Below, piece after piece: positions 1-11,898 of a stretch of 64,000 bases of DNA. The stretch is from Bacillota bacterium (lineage in GTDB: Bacteria; Bacillota; Desulfotomaculia; Desulfotomaculales; Desulfallaceae). The position numbers were made by a program, and so were the translations under genes. The stretch spans positions 1 through 64,000 of the forward strand of contig JAEXOR010000029.1 in assembly GCA_023439185.1 (NCBI GenBank), in the 5' to 3' direction. The number at the start of each line of letters is the position of its first letter. The first letter of the stretch is position 1. The notes under the pieces are model-generated. The model saw only the letters and a list, made by a program, of their open reading frames with translations, searched no databases and was not told the origin of the DNA.

Positions 1-12
1 GTTTCTCTTTAC

Positions 13-33
13 TCTGTTTAGTTTTCAAAGACC
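13..33 (-). promoter_or_regulatory. boxA-like antitermination element of an rRNA leader
   Basis: The minus strand reads CTTTGAAAACTAAAC at 16-30, very close to the boxA-type sequence in the leaders of Bacillus-type rRNA operons. It lies about 50 bases downstream of the last tandem promoter. Together they suggest that a 16S rRNA gene begins shortly beyond position 1 on the minus strand. Confidence 0.5.
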
Positions 34-77
34 GGGTGTTGCCGTTTTTTGCCGCCTTGTTTCCAGCGGCGTTTTTC

Positions 78-269
78 ATTGTATCATGGCTCCGGGGCAC
101 TGTCAAGTGCCGCTTTTTGACTGCCGCGCTCGTCTTGCGAGGCCGACGCCTTTTATATTATCACTTCCGGCGACCGCACTCAACCCTTATTTTTTTCCAG
201 CCGGGCCAAATTTGCAAACTCGCCCGCGACAGCTTTGTTAATATAGCATATTTAGCATCCCTGTGTCAA
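78..269 (-). promoter_or_regulatory. Three tandem promoters reading off the left edge (probable rRNA operon)
   Basis: Read on the minus strand, three sigma-A-like promoters follow each other. The first has TTGACA at 264-269 and TATATT at 240-245, spacer 18. The second has TTGAGT at 178-183 and TAATAT at 155-160, spacer 17. The third has TTGACA at 101-106 and TACAAT at 78-83, spacer 17. Stacked strong promoters followed by a boxA-like element are typical of Firmicute rRNA operons. The rRNA genes themselves are outside the window, so the target is inferred. No credible gene is seen in 1-329. Confidence 0.6.
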
Positions 270-329
270 TTATAAATTATTCTTAACCCGCCATTTTTTA
301 TGCAAGGTTTTTTGTTTTTGAATTGTTCT

Positions 330-995
330 TTACCTTAAACCGCCGCTGCCAAGGATTCCGCTGGGCAGGTTGATTACCGCGTCGGGGACATCACCCACAA
401 CAATGCTTTCCGCCACCGGCACCTTGGTGACTACTTCCACTTCACCGCTATGCAGGGGTATAACCACCCGAACCATGGTTTTAAAGTCCAGGTAGATCTT
501 ATGCCTGGTCTGGTTTATCCCCGCCTGTTCAAAGCTATCCATAACATTCACATTAACGACTCCCATGGGGTAAATGCGAATGCTAATCCGGGGGCCCAGA
601 TCGGCAAAGATCCGGCTGCCCATAATCTGGCCCAAGGGAACAAGGACCGTCTCCCTTTCCAGCGAGCGCAGCCTTTGCTGCACATCCAGGGTGATATCCG
701 CCGCCAGCTTGTTAATGCGTATCGTGTTGGCCTGCATTAAGGCCACCCGGCCGTTATAATCGCGGTGTACGGTAATGAAATCCTGGTACCCGATGTTATT
801 GCGGGAAACCTCCTGCTGCACTGTTTGATTGATCGCTTCGACGGCCATCCTGGTAACCTGAACATCAGCCACTGCCAATAACGTGGGGCGAACCCGCAAC
901 TCGAAAAGCAGATAAACCCCGCAAAGCATTGTCAGCACCAGCAACAGGGCCAACCGCCTGCGATAGGGCCTTCTTCTCCTAAACACCAGCTCCAC
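330..995 (-). CDS. yunB: Sporulation protein YunB
   Basis: A 221-residue protein recognised as YunB, a sigma-E-controlled sporulation protein of endospore formers with poorly known function. It has an Arg-rich N terminus (residues 5-14), one membrane segment at about 15-32, then an extracytoplasmic domain of about 190 residues with the conserved PLGQIMGSRIF stretch near residue 120. The upstream start is GTG at 995; a second GTG at 986 has a better spaced GGTGG-type ribosome site and would shorten the protein by three residues. It reads toward the rRNA promoter region and has no close operon partner. Confidence 0.85.
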   Translation of the reverse strand: MELVFRRRRPYRRRLALLLVLTMLCGVYLLFELRVRPTLLAVADVQVTRMAVEAINQTVQQEVSRNNIGYQDFITVHRDYNGRVALMQANTIRINKLAADITLDVQQRLRSLERETVLVPLGQIMGSRIFADLGPRISIRIYPMGVVNVNVMDSFEQAGINQTRHKIYLDFKTMVRVVIPLHSGEVEVVTKVPVAESIVVGDVPDAVINLPSGILGSGGLR

Positions 996-1109
996 CCCCG
1001 GCCCGTTTTAATCATTTTCTATCATTATATGGGGTGAACTGATATACAATGAAAAAAGCGCGCTAATGTGAGCTTATTAACGCGCCGGACTTAACAAGGA
1101 TAAAACTGT

Positions 1110-2327
1110 CTATTTTATCTGCAGGAACTTCCGTTTACCAGCTTTAATCACCATTCCCGGTTTGGGAGTCAGCTTCTGTTCAGCGTCGTCAAACCTTTCA
1201 CCATCCACCTTTACCGCACCTTGTGAAATAAGTCGCCTAGCCTCACTGGTGCTGGCACACAAACCGGCCTGCTGCATCAGTTTCGGCAGCCACACCGTTC
1301 CGTTCTCCAGCATGTCGGAGGGGACGGCAAAGACAGGCATATCCCCGGGCAGATCGTGCTGCTGGAAAACCCGTTTAAATTCTTCTTCGGCCCGCGCCGC
1401 CGACTCCCGGTCATGGTAAAATGACACTATCTCCCGGGCCAGCCGCATTTTCACGTCCCTGGGGTGCAGCACACCGGTTTTTACTCCCTCGGCAATTTGT
1501 TTCACTTCTTCCAGCGGTACAGACGTAAGCAGCTCATAATACCGGACCATCAACTGGTCGGGTATGCTCATGGTTTTGCCGTACATTTCTCCGGCTTTTT
1601 CATCAATACCTATGTAGTTGCCCAGGCTTTTGCTCATCTTCTGCACACCGTCGGTGCCTTCAATGATCGGCATCATCAGGGCCACTTGCGGCTCCTGGCC
1701 GTATTCCCGCTGCAAAGTGCGGCCCATCAGCAGATTAAACTTCTGGTCGGTACCGCCCAGCTCAACATCGGCCCGCAGAGCCACCGAATCAAACCCCTGC
1801 ATCAAGGGATAGAAAAATTCATGTACGCTAATCGGCAGGCCTTCCTTAAACCGTTTGGCGAAATCGTCGCGTTCCAGCATCCTGGCCACGGTATATTTGG
1901 CGGCCAATTCAATCACCTGCGCAAAATTCAGCGGTGAAAGCCATTTACTGTTAAAGGTAAGGGTTGTCCTGGCCGGATCTAGAACTTTAAAAATTTGTCT
2001 TTCATAAGTTTTGGCGTTTTCCAGTACCTGTTCTTCGGTAAGCTGTTTCCTGGTTTCCGATTTGCCGGTGGGATCTCCGATGCGGGCGGTGAAATCGCCT
2101 AAAATAATGGTGGTCCGGTGGCCCAATTCTTGAAACTGCCTGATTTTTTGCAGCACGACGGTATGCCCCAAATGAATATCGGGAGCAGTGGGGTCAAGGC
2201 CCAGCTTGATATGCAAAGGCTCTCCGGTCTTCACCGAGCGTTCCAGCTTGGCAACCAGTTCTTCCTCCGGCACTATTTCAACTACGCCCCGTTTTATAAT
2301 TTCCATTTGTTGATTTACAGAAAGCAC
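1110..2327 (-). CDS. tyrS: Tyrosyl-tRNA synthetase
   Basis: Class I synthetase that charges tRNA-Tyr. The HIGH-type motif is HLGH at residues 52-55 and the KMSKS loop is at 230-234; the tail (about 340-405) is an S4-like RNA-binding domain. The 405-residue length and intact KMSKS fit the TyrZ-type subfamily. The frame stays open to 2438, but the GTG at 2327 has an AGGAGT ribosome site seven bases upstream, and the conserved protein begins there. It is transcribed from its own promoter, divergently from the neighbouring PBP gene. No Tyr T-box is seen in the short leader. Confidence 0.95.
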   Translation of the reverse strand: MLSVNQQMEIIKRGVVEIVPEEELVAKLERSVKTGEPLHIKLGLDPTAPDIHLGHTVVLQKIRQFQELGHRTTIILGDFTARIGDPTGKSETRKQLTEEQVLENAKTYERQIFKVLDPARTTLTFNSKWLSPLNFAQVIELAAKYTVARMLERDDFAKRFKEGLPISVHEFFYPLMQGFDSVALRADVELGGTDQKFNLLMGRTLQREYGQEPQVALMMPIIEGTDGVQKMSKSLGNYIGIDEKAGEMYGKTMSIPDQLMVRYYELLTSVPLEEVKQIAEGVKTGVLHPRDVKMRLAREIVSFYHDRESAARAEEEFKRVFQQHDLPGDMPVFAVPSDMLENGTVWLPKLMQQAGLCASTSEARRLISQGAVKVDGERFDDAEQKLTPKPGMVIKAGKRKFLQIK

Positions 2328-2360
2328 TATTAGGACTCCTTTCAATAACCTTAGTTTTAA

Positions 2361-2389
2361 ATTATACCAATAACGGTTTTGGGTTACAA
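2361..2389 (-). promoter_or_regulatory. tyrS promoter
   Basis: On the minus strand TTGTAA (2384-2389) and a perfect TATAAT (2361-2366) are separated by 17 bases. The start codon follows about 35 bases after the -10 box, leaving a short leader. Confidence 0.6.
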
Positions 2390-2397
2390 GATACGTT

Positions 2398-2415
2398 CCG
2401 GACAGATATGTCCGG
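2398..2415. promoter_or_regulatory. Perfect 18-bp inverted repeat between tyrS and PBP promoters
   Basis: CCGGACA, four bases, then TGTCCGG form a perfect dyad just upstream of the tyrS -35 box. It sits in the divergent promoter region and could be an operator; no binding protein can be named. Confidence 0.35.
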
Positions 2416-2467
2416 CATACCAATTTCTTGCATACCAATTTCTGTGCTAATACTTTTCAACCGGTTA

Positions 2468-2476
2468 TGGTATAAT
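2468..2476 (+). promoter_or_regulatory. Extended -10 promoter of the PBP gene
   Basis: TGGTATAAT is a perfect extended -10 element 43 bases before the PBP start codon. No good -35 is seen, as is common with extended -10 promoters. Confidence 0.5.
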
Positions 2477-2519
2477 TCTTTTGATTGCCCCGGCCCGATT
2501 TCCCAAGGGAGGGATTAAA

Positions 2520-4838
2520 ATGCCGCGGAGATCCAAAGACGATAACGGCCCCCCAAAGCGCCGGAGAAAAAGGCTTAATCCGGTAAGACTGCTTATTTTC
2601 ATCGCCATTTTGGTCATGTTGACCGGCGCCGGCGCCGCCATGGGCCTGGTGGCAGTCAGCGTTAAAGATCTGCCGCCGCTGGATGACGCTAAGCTTGTCC
2701 CGGCCACGGCAACCCGGATTTATGACCAGGACGGAAATCTGGTTACCCAGATCGGCCTGGAAAACCGGGTCGAGGTATCCGTCAGCACTTTGCCTGAACA
2801 TGTCAAAGACGCCTTTTTGGCGGCCGAGGACCATCTTTTTTACGATCACCATGGAATCAGGATCTCGGCCATTTTACGCGCCGCTTTCAACGACGCGCTT
2901 CATCTTGCAGGTATTGACCGCGTCTTTTCGGGCGGCAGTACAATTACTCAGCAGTTGGTAAAACTTTCCTTCCTGACGCCGGAAAAGTCTCTGAAGAGAA
3001 AAATTCAAGAGGCTTTATTATCGTTTCAATTAGAAAGAAGATATTCCAAAGACGAGATTCTGGGGATGTACCTGAACCGGATCTATCTGGGAGAAGGAGC
3101 CTACGGCGTTCAGGCTGCCGCCCGGGTGTATTTCGGTAAGGACGCCGGAGAATTGACCGTTAATGAATCGGCAGTCCTGGCCGGAATAAACAACTCTCCC
3201 AACAACTATTCCCCTTACGTGAACATGGAAGCGGCCATGACCCGCCGCAACCAGGTGCTGTACGACATGCGGACTTACGGATTTATTGAAGAGACCATTT
3301 ACCAGCAGGCTAAAGCTGAACCGATACAACTCAGTCAAAGCGAAAACGCGCCGTCCAAATATCCGTACCCTTACTTTGTTGATTATATTACCGACCGGCT
3401 GCTGGCCACCTTCGGCGAAGATGCGGTTTTCAAAGGCGGTTTAAAAGTTTATACCACGATGGACCCCAAAATTCAGGGTTATGTTGAAGCTGCCCTGGCC
3501 AAGCCGGAAAACTTCCCGGCTTCCAATAAAAACGAAGCGGGACTGTTACAGCCCCAGGGCGCCATGGTGGTACTTAATCCACGGGACGGTGGCATCAAGG
3601 CGCTGGTTGGCGGCCGGGAACACACCCAGATGCGGGCGTTGAACCGGGCCACCATGTCGCCCCGTCAGCCCGGCTCGTCAATCAAGCCCATTCTTGCTTA
3701 CGGGCCGGCCGTAGAATTTAAAGGCATGGGGCCGGCCAGCATCATTGACGACGCACCGGTGAAGTACCCGGCATACGGTAATTACGAGCCCAAAAACGAT
3801 AGCGGCAGTTTTAGGGGCCTGATCACCATGCGTGCCGCGCTGACCAGTTCGGTTAACATCGCCGCGGTTAAACTGCTGATGGATCAGGTTACCATGCCGG
3901 AGGCAATCAAATTCGCCAGCCGGATGGATTTAAACTTTCAGGCTTTGGGTCCGGCCATGGCGCTGGGCAGCCAGGAGGTGACCCCGCTGCAACTGGCGGC
4001 GGCCTACGCCGCTTTTGCCAACCAGGGGACCTTCAACTCCCCTTACGCCATAGTAAAGGTAGAAGACCGTGCGGGCAACACCATTTATGAAGCTAATCCA
4101 TCTCCCCGGCGGGCCATGAAGGAGACTACGGCTTATTTGATGACCAGCATGCTGCAATCGGTGGTCCAATCCGGTACCGGCACCGGCGCCAGTCTGGCCG
4201 GCCGCCCAGCGGCGGGTAAAACCGGCACCACGGATGAGGGTAAGGATATCTGGTTTGCCGGGTATACCCGGGACCTGGTAGGAGTGGTATGGATTGGCTA
4301 TGACCAACCCACCAGGATGTCCCGCAGCTACGGGGGCACTTTCCCCGCTAAAATCTGGCGGGAGGTAATGACCCAGGCGCATAAGGATCTGCCGGTCGAA
4401 AATTTCGTACGCCCGGCCGGTATCGTTTCCGCCACGGTGGACAGCAAATCCGGCCTGTTGCCGGGACCAAACACCCCGCCCGAGCATCTGGTGACCGATT
4501 TGTTTGCCGCCGGTACCGTGCCGACCGCAACGGACAATGTGCATGTTCTGGCGGAGGTTTGCGCCACAACAGGCCAGTTGCCGAGTGAATACTGCCCGGA
4601 TCGGATTACCCGGGTCATGCTTAAACTCCCCTACTCCGTACCGAAAAATGTGGCCGATTTTGACCAACGGCTGCCAACTGAAGTTTGCACAGTACACAAT
4701 GCCGACTCCGTATTGTTCCCTGTACCGGGTGAAAACGGGTTCCCCTGGCCGGATCCGGATTACATTCCCGACGGGCAGGAGGAGAATGTTACCGGACCAA
4801 ACTGGAATGAGAATCGAGGCAATGAAAATCGCTGGTAG
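2520..4838 (+). CDS. Class A penicillin-binding protein (PBP1A family)
   Basis: Bifunctional peptidoglycan synthase. A basic cytoplasmic N terminus (1-20) and one membrane anchor (about 22-46) precede a GT51 glycosyltransferase domain with the EDHLFYDH motif near residue 103. The transpeptidase domain carries SSIK near 386, a Ser-Ser-Val-Asn second motif and KTGTT near 567. It should polymerise glycan strands and cross-link stem peptides at the outer membrane face. The ATG at 2520 is chosen over an upstream TTG because GGGAGG lies just before it. The 772-residue length is normal. A terminator follows the stop codon at once. Confidence 0.92.
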   Translation: MPRRSKDDNGPPKRRRKRLNPVRLLIFIAILVMLTGAGAAMGLVAVSVKDLPPLDDAKLVPATATRIYDQDGNLVTQIGLENRVEVSVSTLPEHVKDAFLAAEDHLFYDHHGIRISAILRAAFNDALHLAGIDRVFSGGSTITQQLVKLSFLTPEKSLKRKIQEALLSFQLERRYSKDEILGMYLNRIYLGEGAYGVQAAARVYFGKDAGELTVNESAVLAGINNSPNNYSPYVNMEAAMTRRNQVLYDMRTYGFIEETIYQQAKAEPIQLSQSENAPSKYPYPYFVDYITDRLLATFGEDAVFKGGLKVYTTMDPKIQGYVEAALAKPENFPASNKNEAGLLQPQGAMVVLNPRDGGIKALVGGREHTQMRALNRATMSPRQPGSSIKPILAYGPAVEFKGMGPASIIDDAPVKYPAYGNYEPKNDSGSFRGLITMRAALTSSVNIAAVKLLMDQVTMPEAIKFASRMDLNFQALGPAMALGSQEVTPLQLAAAYAAFANQGTFNSPYAIVKVEDRAGNTIYEANPSPRRAMKETTAYLMTSMLQSVVQSGTGTGASLAGRPAAGKTGTTDEGKDIWFAGYTRDLVGVVWIGYDQPTRMSRSYGGTFPAKIWREVMTQAHKDLPVENFVRPAGIVSATVDSKSGLLPGPNTPPEHLVTDLFAAGTVPTATDNVHVLAEVCATTGQLPSEYCPDRITRVMLKLPYSVPKNVADFDQRLPTEVCTVHNADSVLFPVPGENGFPWPDPDYIPDGQEENVTGPNWNENRGNENRW

Positions 4839-4862
4839 GGCGGCATAACCGCCCTACTTTTA
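4835..4862 (+). terminator. Rho-independent terminator of the PBP gene
   Basis: Nine-base arms (4835-4843 and 4849-4857) with a five-base loop, followed by a T-rich run. The hairpin overlaps the PBP stop codon. Confidence 0.8.
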
Positions 4863-4935
4863 TTTTAAGGAACTTTTTCCGATCCATAACGTCTATCCCA
4901 ATAAATCAAAATTTAGCATTGAAGGTGGTTTAAAT

Positions 4936-5970
4936 TTGAAAAAGCTATTTTTGGTACTGGCAGTCATTCTGCTGCTCATTTCCGGATGCGCAAATAAGGA
5001 ACCAAAATCTCCATATAACGCTGAGATAACCGAAACCAAGGCGCCAAAGTACTTTATTTCCCAGGCAGCCATGCCGGATGGTTCTCTGTTTGGCCTGGCC
5101 GGCACCACAATGACCATTTGGAATCCGAAAGATGATGAAACTAAAACCATCGGCGACGCCTGGTCCGCGGTGCTTTCACCGGACGCCGCGAAAGTAGCCT
5201 TTATCAATGACCAGGGTTTGCAGATTATGGACTTAGCCAGCGGTTCTGTAACTCCCGTGGACCAAAACCCGGCAGCAGGTGATGCATCCCTGGAGTCCGG
5301 ATTATGGTCACCGGATGCGGATCAGTTTATATACATGTTCGTAAAGGAATGGTCGTCTGATTATTTCATTTACAATACGCAGACCGGAGAAAAGAAAGAA
5401 TACGCCTTCGGCAATGTTCCCAATTTCCTTTCCACTCCGGTTGACTGGAATGAAAACGGCCTGCTTTTTACCATGTATGCCAATAAGTCAAAGGCCGAGG
5501 AACAGGAATACAGGGAAAACGGGTACCGCTCCAACCTGATGCTGGCAGACGACAATGGCCAATGTACGCCGTTAACCGACACAGATGATGGCTATTATGT
5601 TATATACTGCGACACAACAAGCGACAACCGGACCTCACTGGTGGTGATATATGACGAAAATATAATAACTTCCACCGGTCTGCTTAACCTTGAAGATAAG
5701 AAAATAAGTATTCTTCCTGTGGGAGAGAACACAGTGGAAGGCAGCATCAGTCCTGACGGTAAATTCGCTGTGCTTGTCAAGACACCCCAAAACGGTCACT
5801 TTAGCGCCCAGATATACGATCTCGAAAACAATGTGGGCATTACGGAAAAAGAACTTATCGGTTACGAACCGCCCCGGCACTTTATTTGGAGTGACGATGG
5901 ACGAACTGTTTCCTTCGGACTGAAGGGCGAAGATGGAGACGGAGTTCTTTACACTGTAGACATTAAGTAA
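4936..5970 (+). CDS. Lipoprotein with beta-propeller-like (TolB/WD40-type) repeats
   Basis: The TTG start at 4936 follows a GAAGGTGG ribosome site. A lipoprotein signal peptide ends in the lipobox LISGC, so the mature protein should be anchored by Cys19. The rest shows at least four repeats of the pattern aromatic-Ser-Pro/Asp-Asp-Gly-hydrophobic (for example WSPDADQ, ISPDGKF, WSDDGRT), typical of PD40/TolB-like propeller blades. Such proteins bind ligands or partners outside the membrane; no specific role can be read here. It stands alone between a terminator and the convergent mutS2. Confidence 0.75.
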   Translation: MKKLFLVLAVILLLISGCANKEPKSPYNAEITETKAPKYFISQAAMPDGSLFGLAGTTMTIWNPKDDETKTIGDAWSAVLSPDAAKVAFINDQGLQIMDLASGSVTPVDQNPAAGDASLESGLWSPDADQFIYMFVKEWSSDYFIYNTQTGEKKEYAFGNVPNFLSTPVDWNENGLLFTMYANKSKAEEQEYRENGYRSNLMLADDNGQCTPLTDTDDGYYVIYCDTTSDNRTSLVVIYDENIITSTGLLNLEDKKISILPVGENTVEGSISPDGKFAVLVKTPQNGHFSAQIYDLENNVGITEKELIGYEPPRHFIWSDDGRTVSFGLKGEDGDGVLYTVDIK

Positions 5971-5983
5971 CAGACCATCATAA

Positions 5984-8353
5984 TCAAGTTAATTCGGCAA
6001 CCGTAACCCCGCTTCCCCCTTCTCCCTGTTCACCCAACCGGTAAAAGCCGACCCGGGGATGCTCCTTTAACAGTTGCTGCACGGCGGAACGGAGCGCCCC
6101 GGTTCCTTTACCATGCACCAGGTACACCACCGGCAGACCAGCCAGTACCGCGTCGTCCAAATATTTCTCCACCTCTTCCAGCGCGTCCTCCACCCGCGCG
6201 CCCCTTAGGTCCAGCCGGGTGGAAACATCCCGGGCCTTTTGCCGGACCAGTTTTCCGGCGCCGGCGCCGCTTTCCTGTCGCCGGACTTTTTTACCGGCGG
6301 GTTCACGCAGCTCGGTCAGGTTGATGGTCATCCTGATCATGCCCACCTGAACCTGCACGCTACCGTCCCGGTCCGGCGCCTCCAAAACCGTCCCCTGCTG
6401 CCCGTAACGGGGGATGAAAACCTCGTCCCCGGGCCGTACCGTTTCAAGGGGCCGGGTGTCCGCCGGCGGCGCGTTATCCGGCGCTTTCTGGTCCAGTTCA
6501 GCTTGCAGCTTTTTAAGCTGCCGCCTGGCGTTATCGACACCGGCGTGTTTAACCCGGGACGATTCCTCTTTCAGCGCCGCTTTAAACTCCTCAACAAGAA
6601 AATCGGTTTCGTGCCTGGTCCTGCGTACCAATTCCCTGGATTCCGCCACCGCCCTGGAGATAACCTCGTCCCGGCGGGTGCGTATTTTATCCGCCATTAA
6701 TTGATATTCCCGCCTGTATTCCTCGGCTTCCCGGCGCAGCTTTTCGGCTTCCTCCCTCTCCCGTTCCGCCTGCACCCGGGCCTTTTCCAGATCACGCATC
6801 AGGTCGGCCACATCCCGCTGCTCCGCCGTCAAGTAAGCCCTAGCCTGCCGCACCACCGGTTCATTCAGCCCGAGGCGCAGGGCAATTTCAAAGGCGTTGC
6901 TCTGACCGGGCCGGCCGATTAGCAGCTTATAGGTCGGCCTTAATGTTTCCGGATCAAACTCCACGCTGGCGTTTTCCACCCGGTCGCCGGCAAAAGCGTA
7001 ATTTTTCAACTCCCCGTAATGGGTGGTGGCCACCGTGGCGGCGCCCAGTTCACTGAGCCGGTCCAGTATGGCCTGGGCCAGCGCCGCGCCTTCATCGGGG
7101 TCGGTTCCCGCCCCCAATTCATCCAGCAGCACCAGGCTGCCGGATTCCGCCCGGGACAAAATATCCACAATGTTGGACATATGCGACGAAAAGGTGCTTA
7201 AAGACTGTTCAATGCTCTGCTCATCGCCGATATCCACAAAAACATCCTTATACATTCCGACGGTGGTGCCTTCACCGGCAGGCAAATGCAGCCCGGCGTG
7301 GGCCATCGCCACCATCAGTCCCACCGTTTTAAGCGCCACCGTTTTGCCGCCGGTATTGGGACCGGTGACCACCAGCATGTCGAAGCTCTCACCCAGGTTA
7401 ACGCTGATCGGTACCGCCTGGCCCGGCAGCAGCGGGTGCCTGGCTTTTCGAATATCCAGTTTGGCTTCGGGCGCCACGTTCGGAGCCAGGGCGTCCAGGC
7501 TTTCGCTAAAACGGGAGCAAGCCATGATGAAATCCAAAAGGCCCAGAATTTGCAGCGCATATAACAGGTCTTCGGCTATATTGCCGACCGCGGCCGACAA
7601 CTCCTGTAGTATCCTGGCCACTTCCTGTTTTTCCTCCGCCAGCAGGGTGCGCACTTCGTTATTGGCCTCCACCACCGGCATGGGCTCAATAAACAAGGTT
7701 GCACCGCTGGCCGACTGGTCGTGCACGATACCGGGCACCTGGGACCGGTACTCCTGCTTCACGGGCACCACGTAACGGCCCTCCCGCATGGTGACGATGG
7801 GGTCCTGCAGGTACTTTTGCCAGGCCGTTGATTTAATAATGGAGTCCAGCTTTTCTTTGACCCGCTGCTGGGTCGAAACAATCTTCCTTCTCAGGCTGAA
7901 AAGCTTTTCCGAAGCCCGGTCGGATATTTCCCCGCCCGGCAATATGGCGCCGCTTATTTTCTTCTCCGCGGTCCGGAAATCGCCCAGTCCCAATGCGATT
8001 TCGCTCAACCGGACATATTGTTCACGCCGCTCACGGAAAAAAGATGCGATTTGCCTTGCGGCAGCCAGCGTTTGCAGCACATGCCACAACTCCAAAGGCT
8101 CCAATACGCCGCCCCTGGCGCAGCGCCGGGCCTGCTCCCGTACGTCGTTCCATCCGTCCAGCCGGGCGCCCGGCTCCAATCTAAGCACATCCCGGCCCTC
8201 GGTAACCTGGGCCAGCGCGTCGGCAATATCATCAATGTCCCCCAGGGGGGCCAGGTTCAACGCCATCTCACGACCGGGCCCGGAGGCGGCATATTCCGCC
8301 AGCCGTTCCTTAACCCGGTCAAATTCAAGTCTTTTTAAATGCCGCTCATCCAT
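5984..8353 (-). CDS. mutS2: Endonuclease MutS2
   Basis: A 789-residue MutS2 protein, involved in suppression of homologous recombination and, in Bacillus, in ribosome-collision rescue. The Walker A motif GPNTGGKT is near residue 331, followed by the Walker B segment LLDELGAGTDP and a long coiled coil (about 515-630). A C-terminal Smr nuclease domain (about 710-789) has the LDLRG and HGKGTGALR motifs. The mismatch-recognition domain of MutS is absent, as expected. The ATG at 8353 has a GGGAG site upstream. It lies 12 bases after the U32 peptidase gene on the same strand, so the two are probably cotranscribed. Confidence 0.95.
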   Translation of the reverse strand: MDERHLKRLEFDRVKERLAEYAASGPGREMALNLAPLGDIDDIADALAQVTEGRDVLRLEPGARLDGWNDVREQARRCARGGVLEPLELWHVLQTLAAARQIASFFRERREQYVRLSEIALGLGDFRTAEKKISGAILPGGEISDRASEKLFSLRRKIVSTQQRVKEKLDSIIKSTAWQKYLQDPIVTMREGRYVVPVKQEYRSQVPGIVHDQSASGATLFIEPMPVVEANNEVRTLLAEEKQEVARILQELSAAVGNIAEDLLYALQILGLLDFIMACSRFSESLDALAPNVAPEAKLDIRKARHPLLPGQAVPISVNLGESFDMLVVTGPNTGGKTVALKTVGLMVAMAHAGLHLPAGEGTTVGMYKDVFVDIGDEQSIEQSLSTFSSHMSNIVDILSRAESGSLVLLDELGAGTDPDEGAALAQAILDRLSELGAATVATTHYGELKNYAFAGDRVENASVEFDPETLRPTYKLLIGRPGQSNAFEIALRLGLNEPVVRQARAYLTAEQRDVADLMRDLEKARVQAEREREEAEKLRREAEEYRREYQLMADKIRTRRDEVISRAVAESRELVRRTRHETDFLVEEFKAALKEESSRVKHAGVDNARRQLKKLQAELDQKAPDNAPPADTRPLETVRPGDEVFIPRYGQQGTVLEAPDRDGSVQVQVGMIRMTINLTELREPAGKKVRRQESGAGAGKLVRQKARDVSTRLDLRGARVEDALEEVEKYLDDAVLAGLPVVYLVHGKGTGALRSAVQQLLKEHPRVGFYRLGEQGEGGSGVTVAELT

Positions 8354-8365
8354 TGCAAGTCTCCC

Positions 8366-10899
<2,534 letters not shown>

Positions 10900-10903
<4 letters not shown>

Positions 10904-11850
10904 CGTTTGTGCCGGATGATTCCCGCGCAGGGAACTATTTCCACACCCTGCTGCTCTATACCGTCCAAAAGCAGGTTCATACCCAGCGAATCACTGGCCA
11001 TATGCCCGGCAATAATCACGTTGACATGGTTTTTTTCGGCTTCCTTGCGGTGTTTTTCGCTTATGTGCATCACCAGCAGGGTACCCACTCCCGCCTGGGC
11101 TAATTTTGCGTAGGCATCCTGGGAACCGCTGGTGCCGCCGGTCATATCCACCAGCACTTTACCGGTCCGGCGCTCCTTGCCGCCCACCACAATGCTGGGA
11201 CCGACGTTGTGGCGGACGGCCTCGGCATATTCGGGAATGGACTTTAGCAGCTTGACAATGTCCTGCAGGGTCTTTGGTTTTTCCCGGTCCATGAGCTCCT
11301 GTAAAAAGGTGGCCACCTGGTTGTCGGCCACGGTATGGGCGCTCATGACGGGAATACCGATAATTTTGGCGGCATCCACCGCCCGGTTGTGGTTGATGGG
11401 CATAAGCCCGCGCTTGACCTCGCTAATCCGGGAAGCCATCATGCCTTCGGCGATGTTGATGGGCACACCGTACCGGGCCAGGATATCCTCCTGCAGGTGC
11501 ATTACGTCATGCAGACCGGCCAGCGCCTTTCCCTCCGGGTGGTGCGACATGATCAGATCCACCGGTTTCCCCTTTTCCCCCAGCCGGTCCGCCAGCAGCA
11601 CCTCGCCCACTTCAATGTCCACGCCCACCAGGATCCGGCGCACCTCCGCCTCGGGGTCGCCATACAAAACCCTGGTGTCGCTGTAAGGGTTGGCCAGGCG
11701 ATCAGTGTCGTAGTCCTTTTTGTCTTCTTCCTTCATGTCGGCGTAGCGTTTTTGTTCCTTTTCCAGTTGCTCGGCCACGATCTGCGCGCCCCGCGGGTCC
11801 TTCTCCATCCCCCTGGCAATCACGTATTCATAGATCTCCTTGATTTTCAA
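10900..11850 (-). CDS. NIF3-like (NGG1p-interacting factor 3 type) protein
   Basis: A 316-residue member of the NIF3/DUF34 family, with metal-ligand-like segments SHHPEGKAL near residue 100 and AGHMASDSLGMN near 280. These proteins fold into a di-metal site often called GTP cyclohydrolase I-like; the true reaction is unsettled. The GAGGAG ribosome site points to the TTG at 11850; earlier GTG and TTG codons lie on or before that site. It is the first gene of a probable NIF3-U32-mutS2 operon and overlaps the U32 gene by four bases. Confidence 0.75.
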
Positions 11851-11898
11851 TACTATCACTGCTCCTCTCAAAATACCGGTTCTTTATTCTACTTTATG

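Noticed and set aside
36..275. 79-residue plus-strand open frame at the left end
   Set aside because: It overlaps tandem promoters and a boxA-like sequence, has no ribosome site and no recognisable protein.
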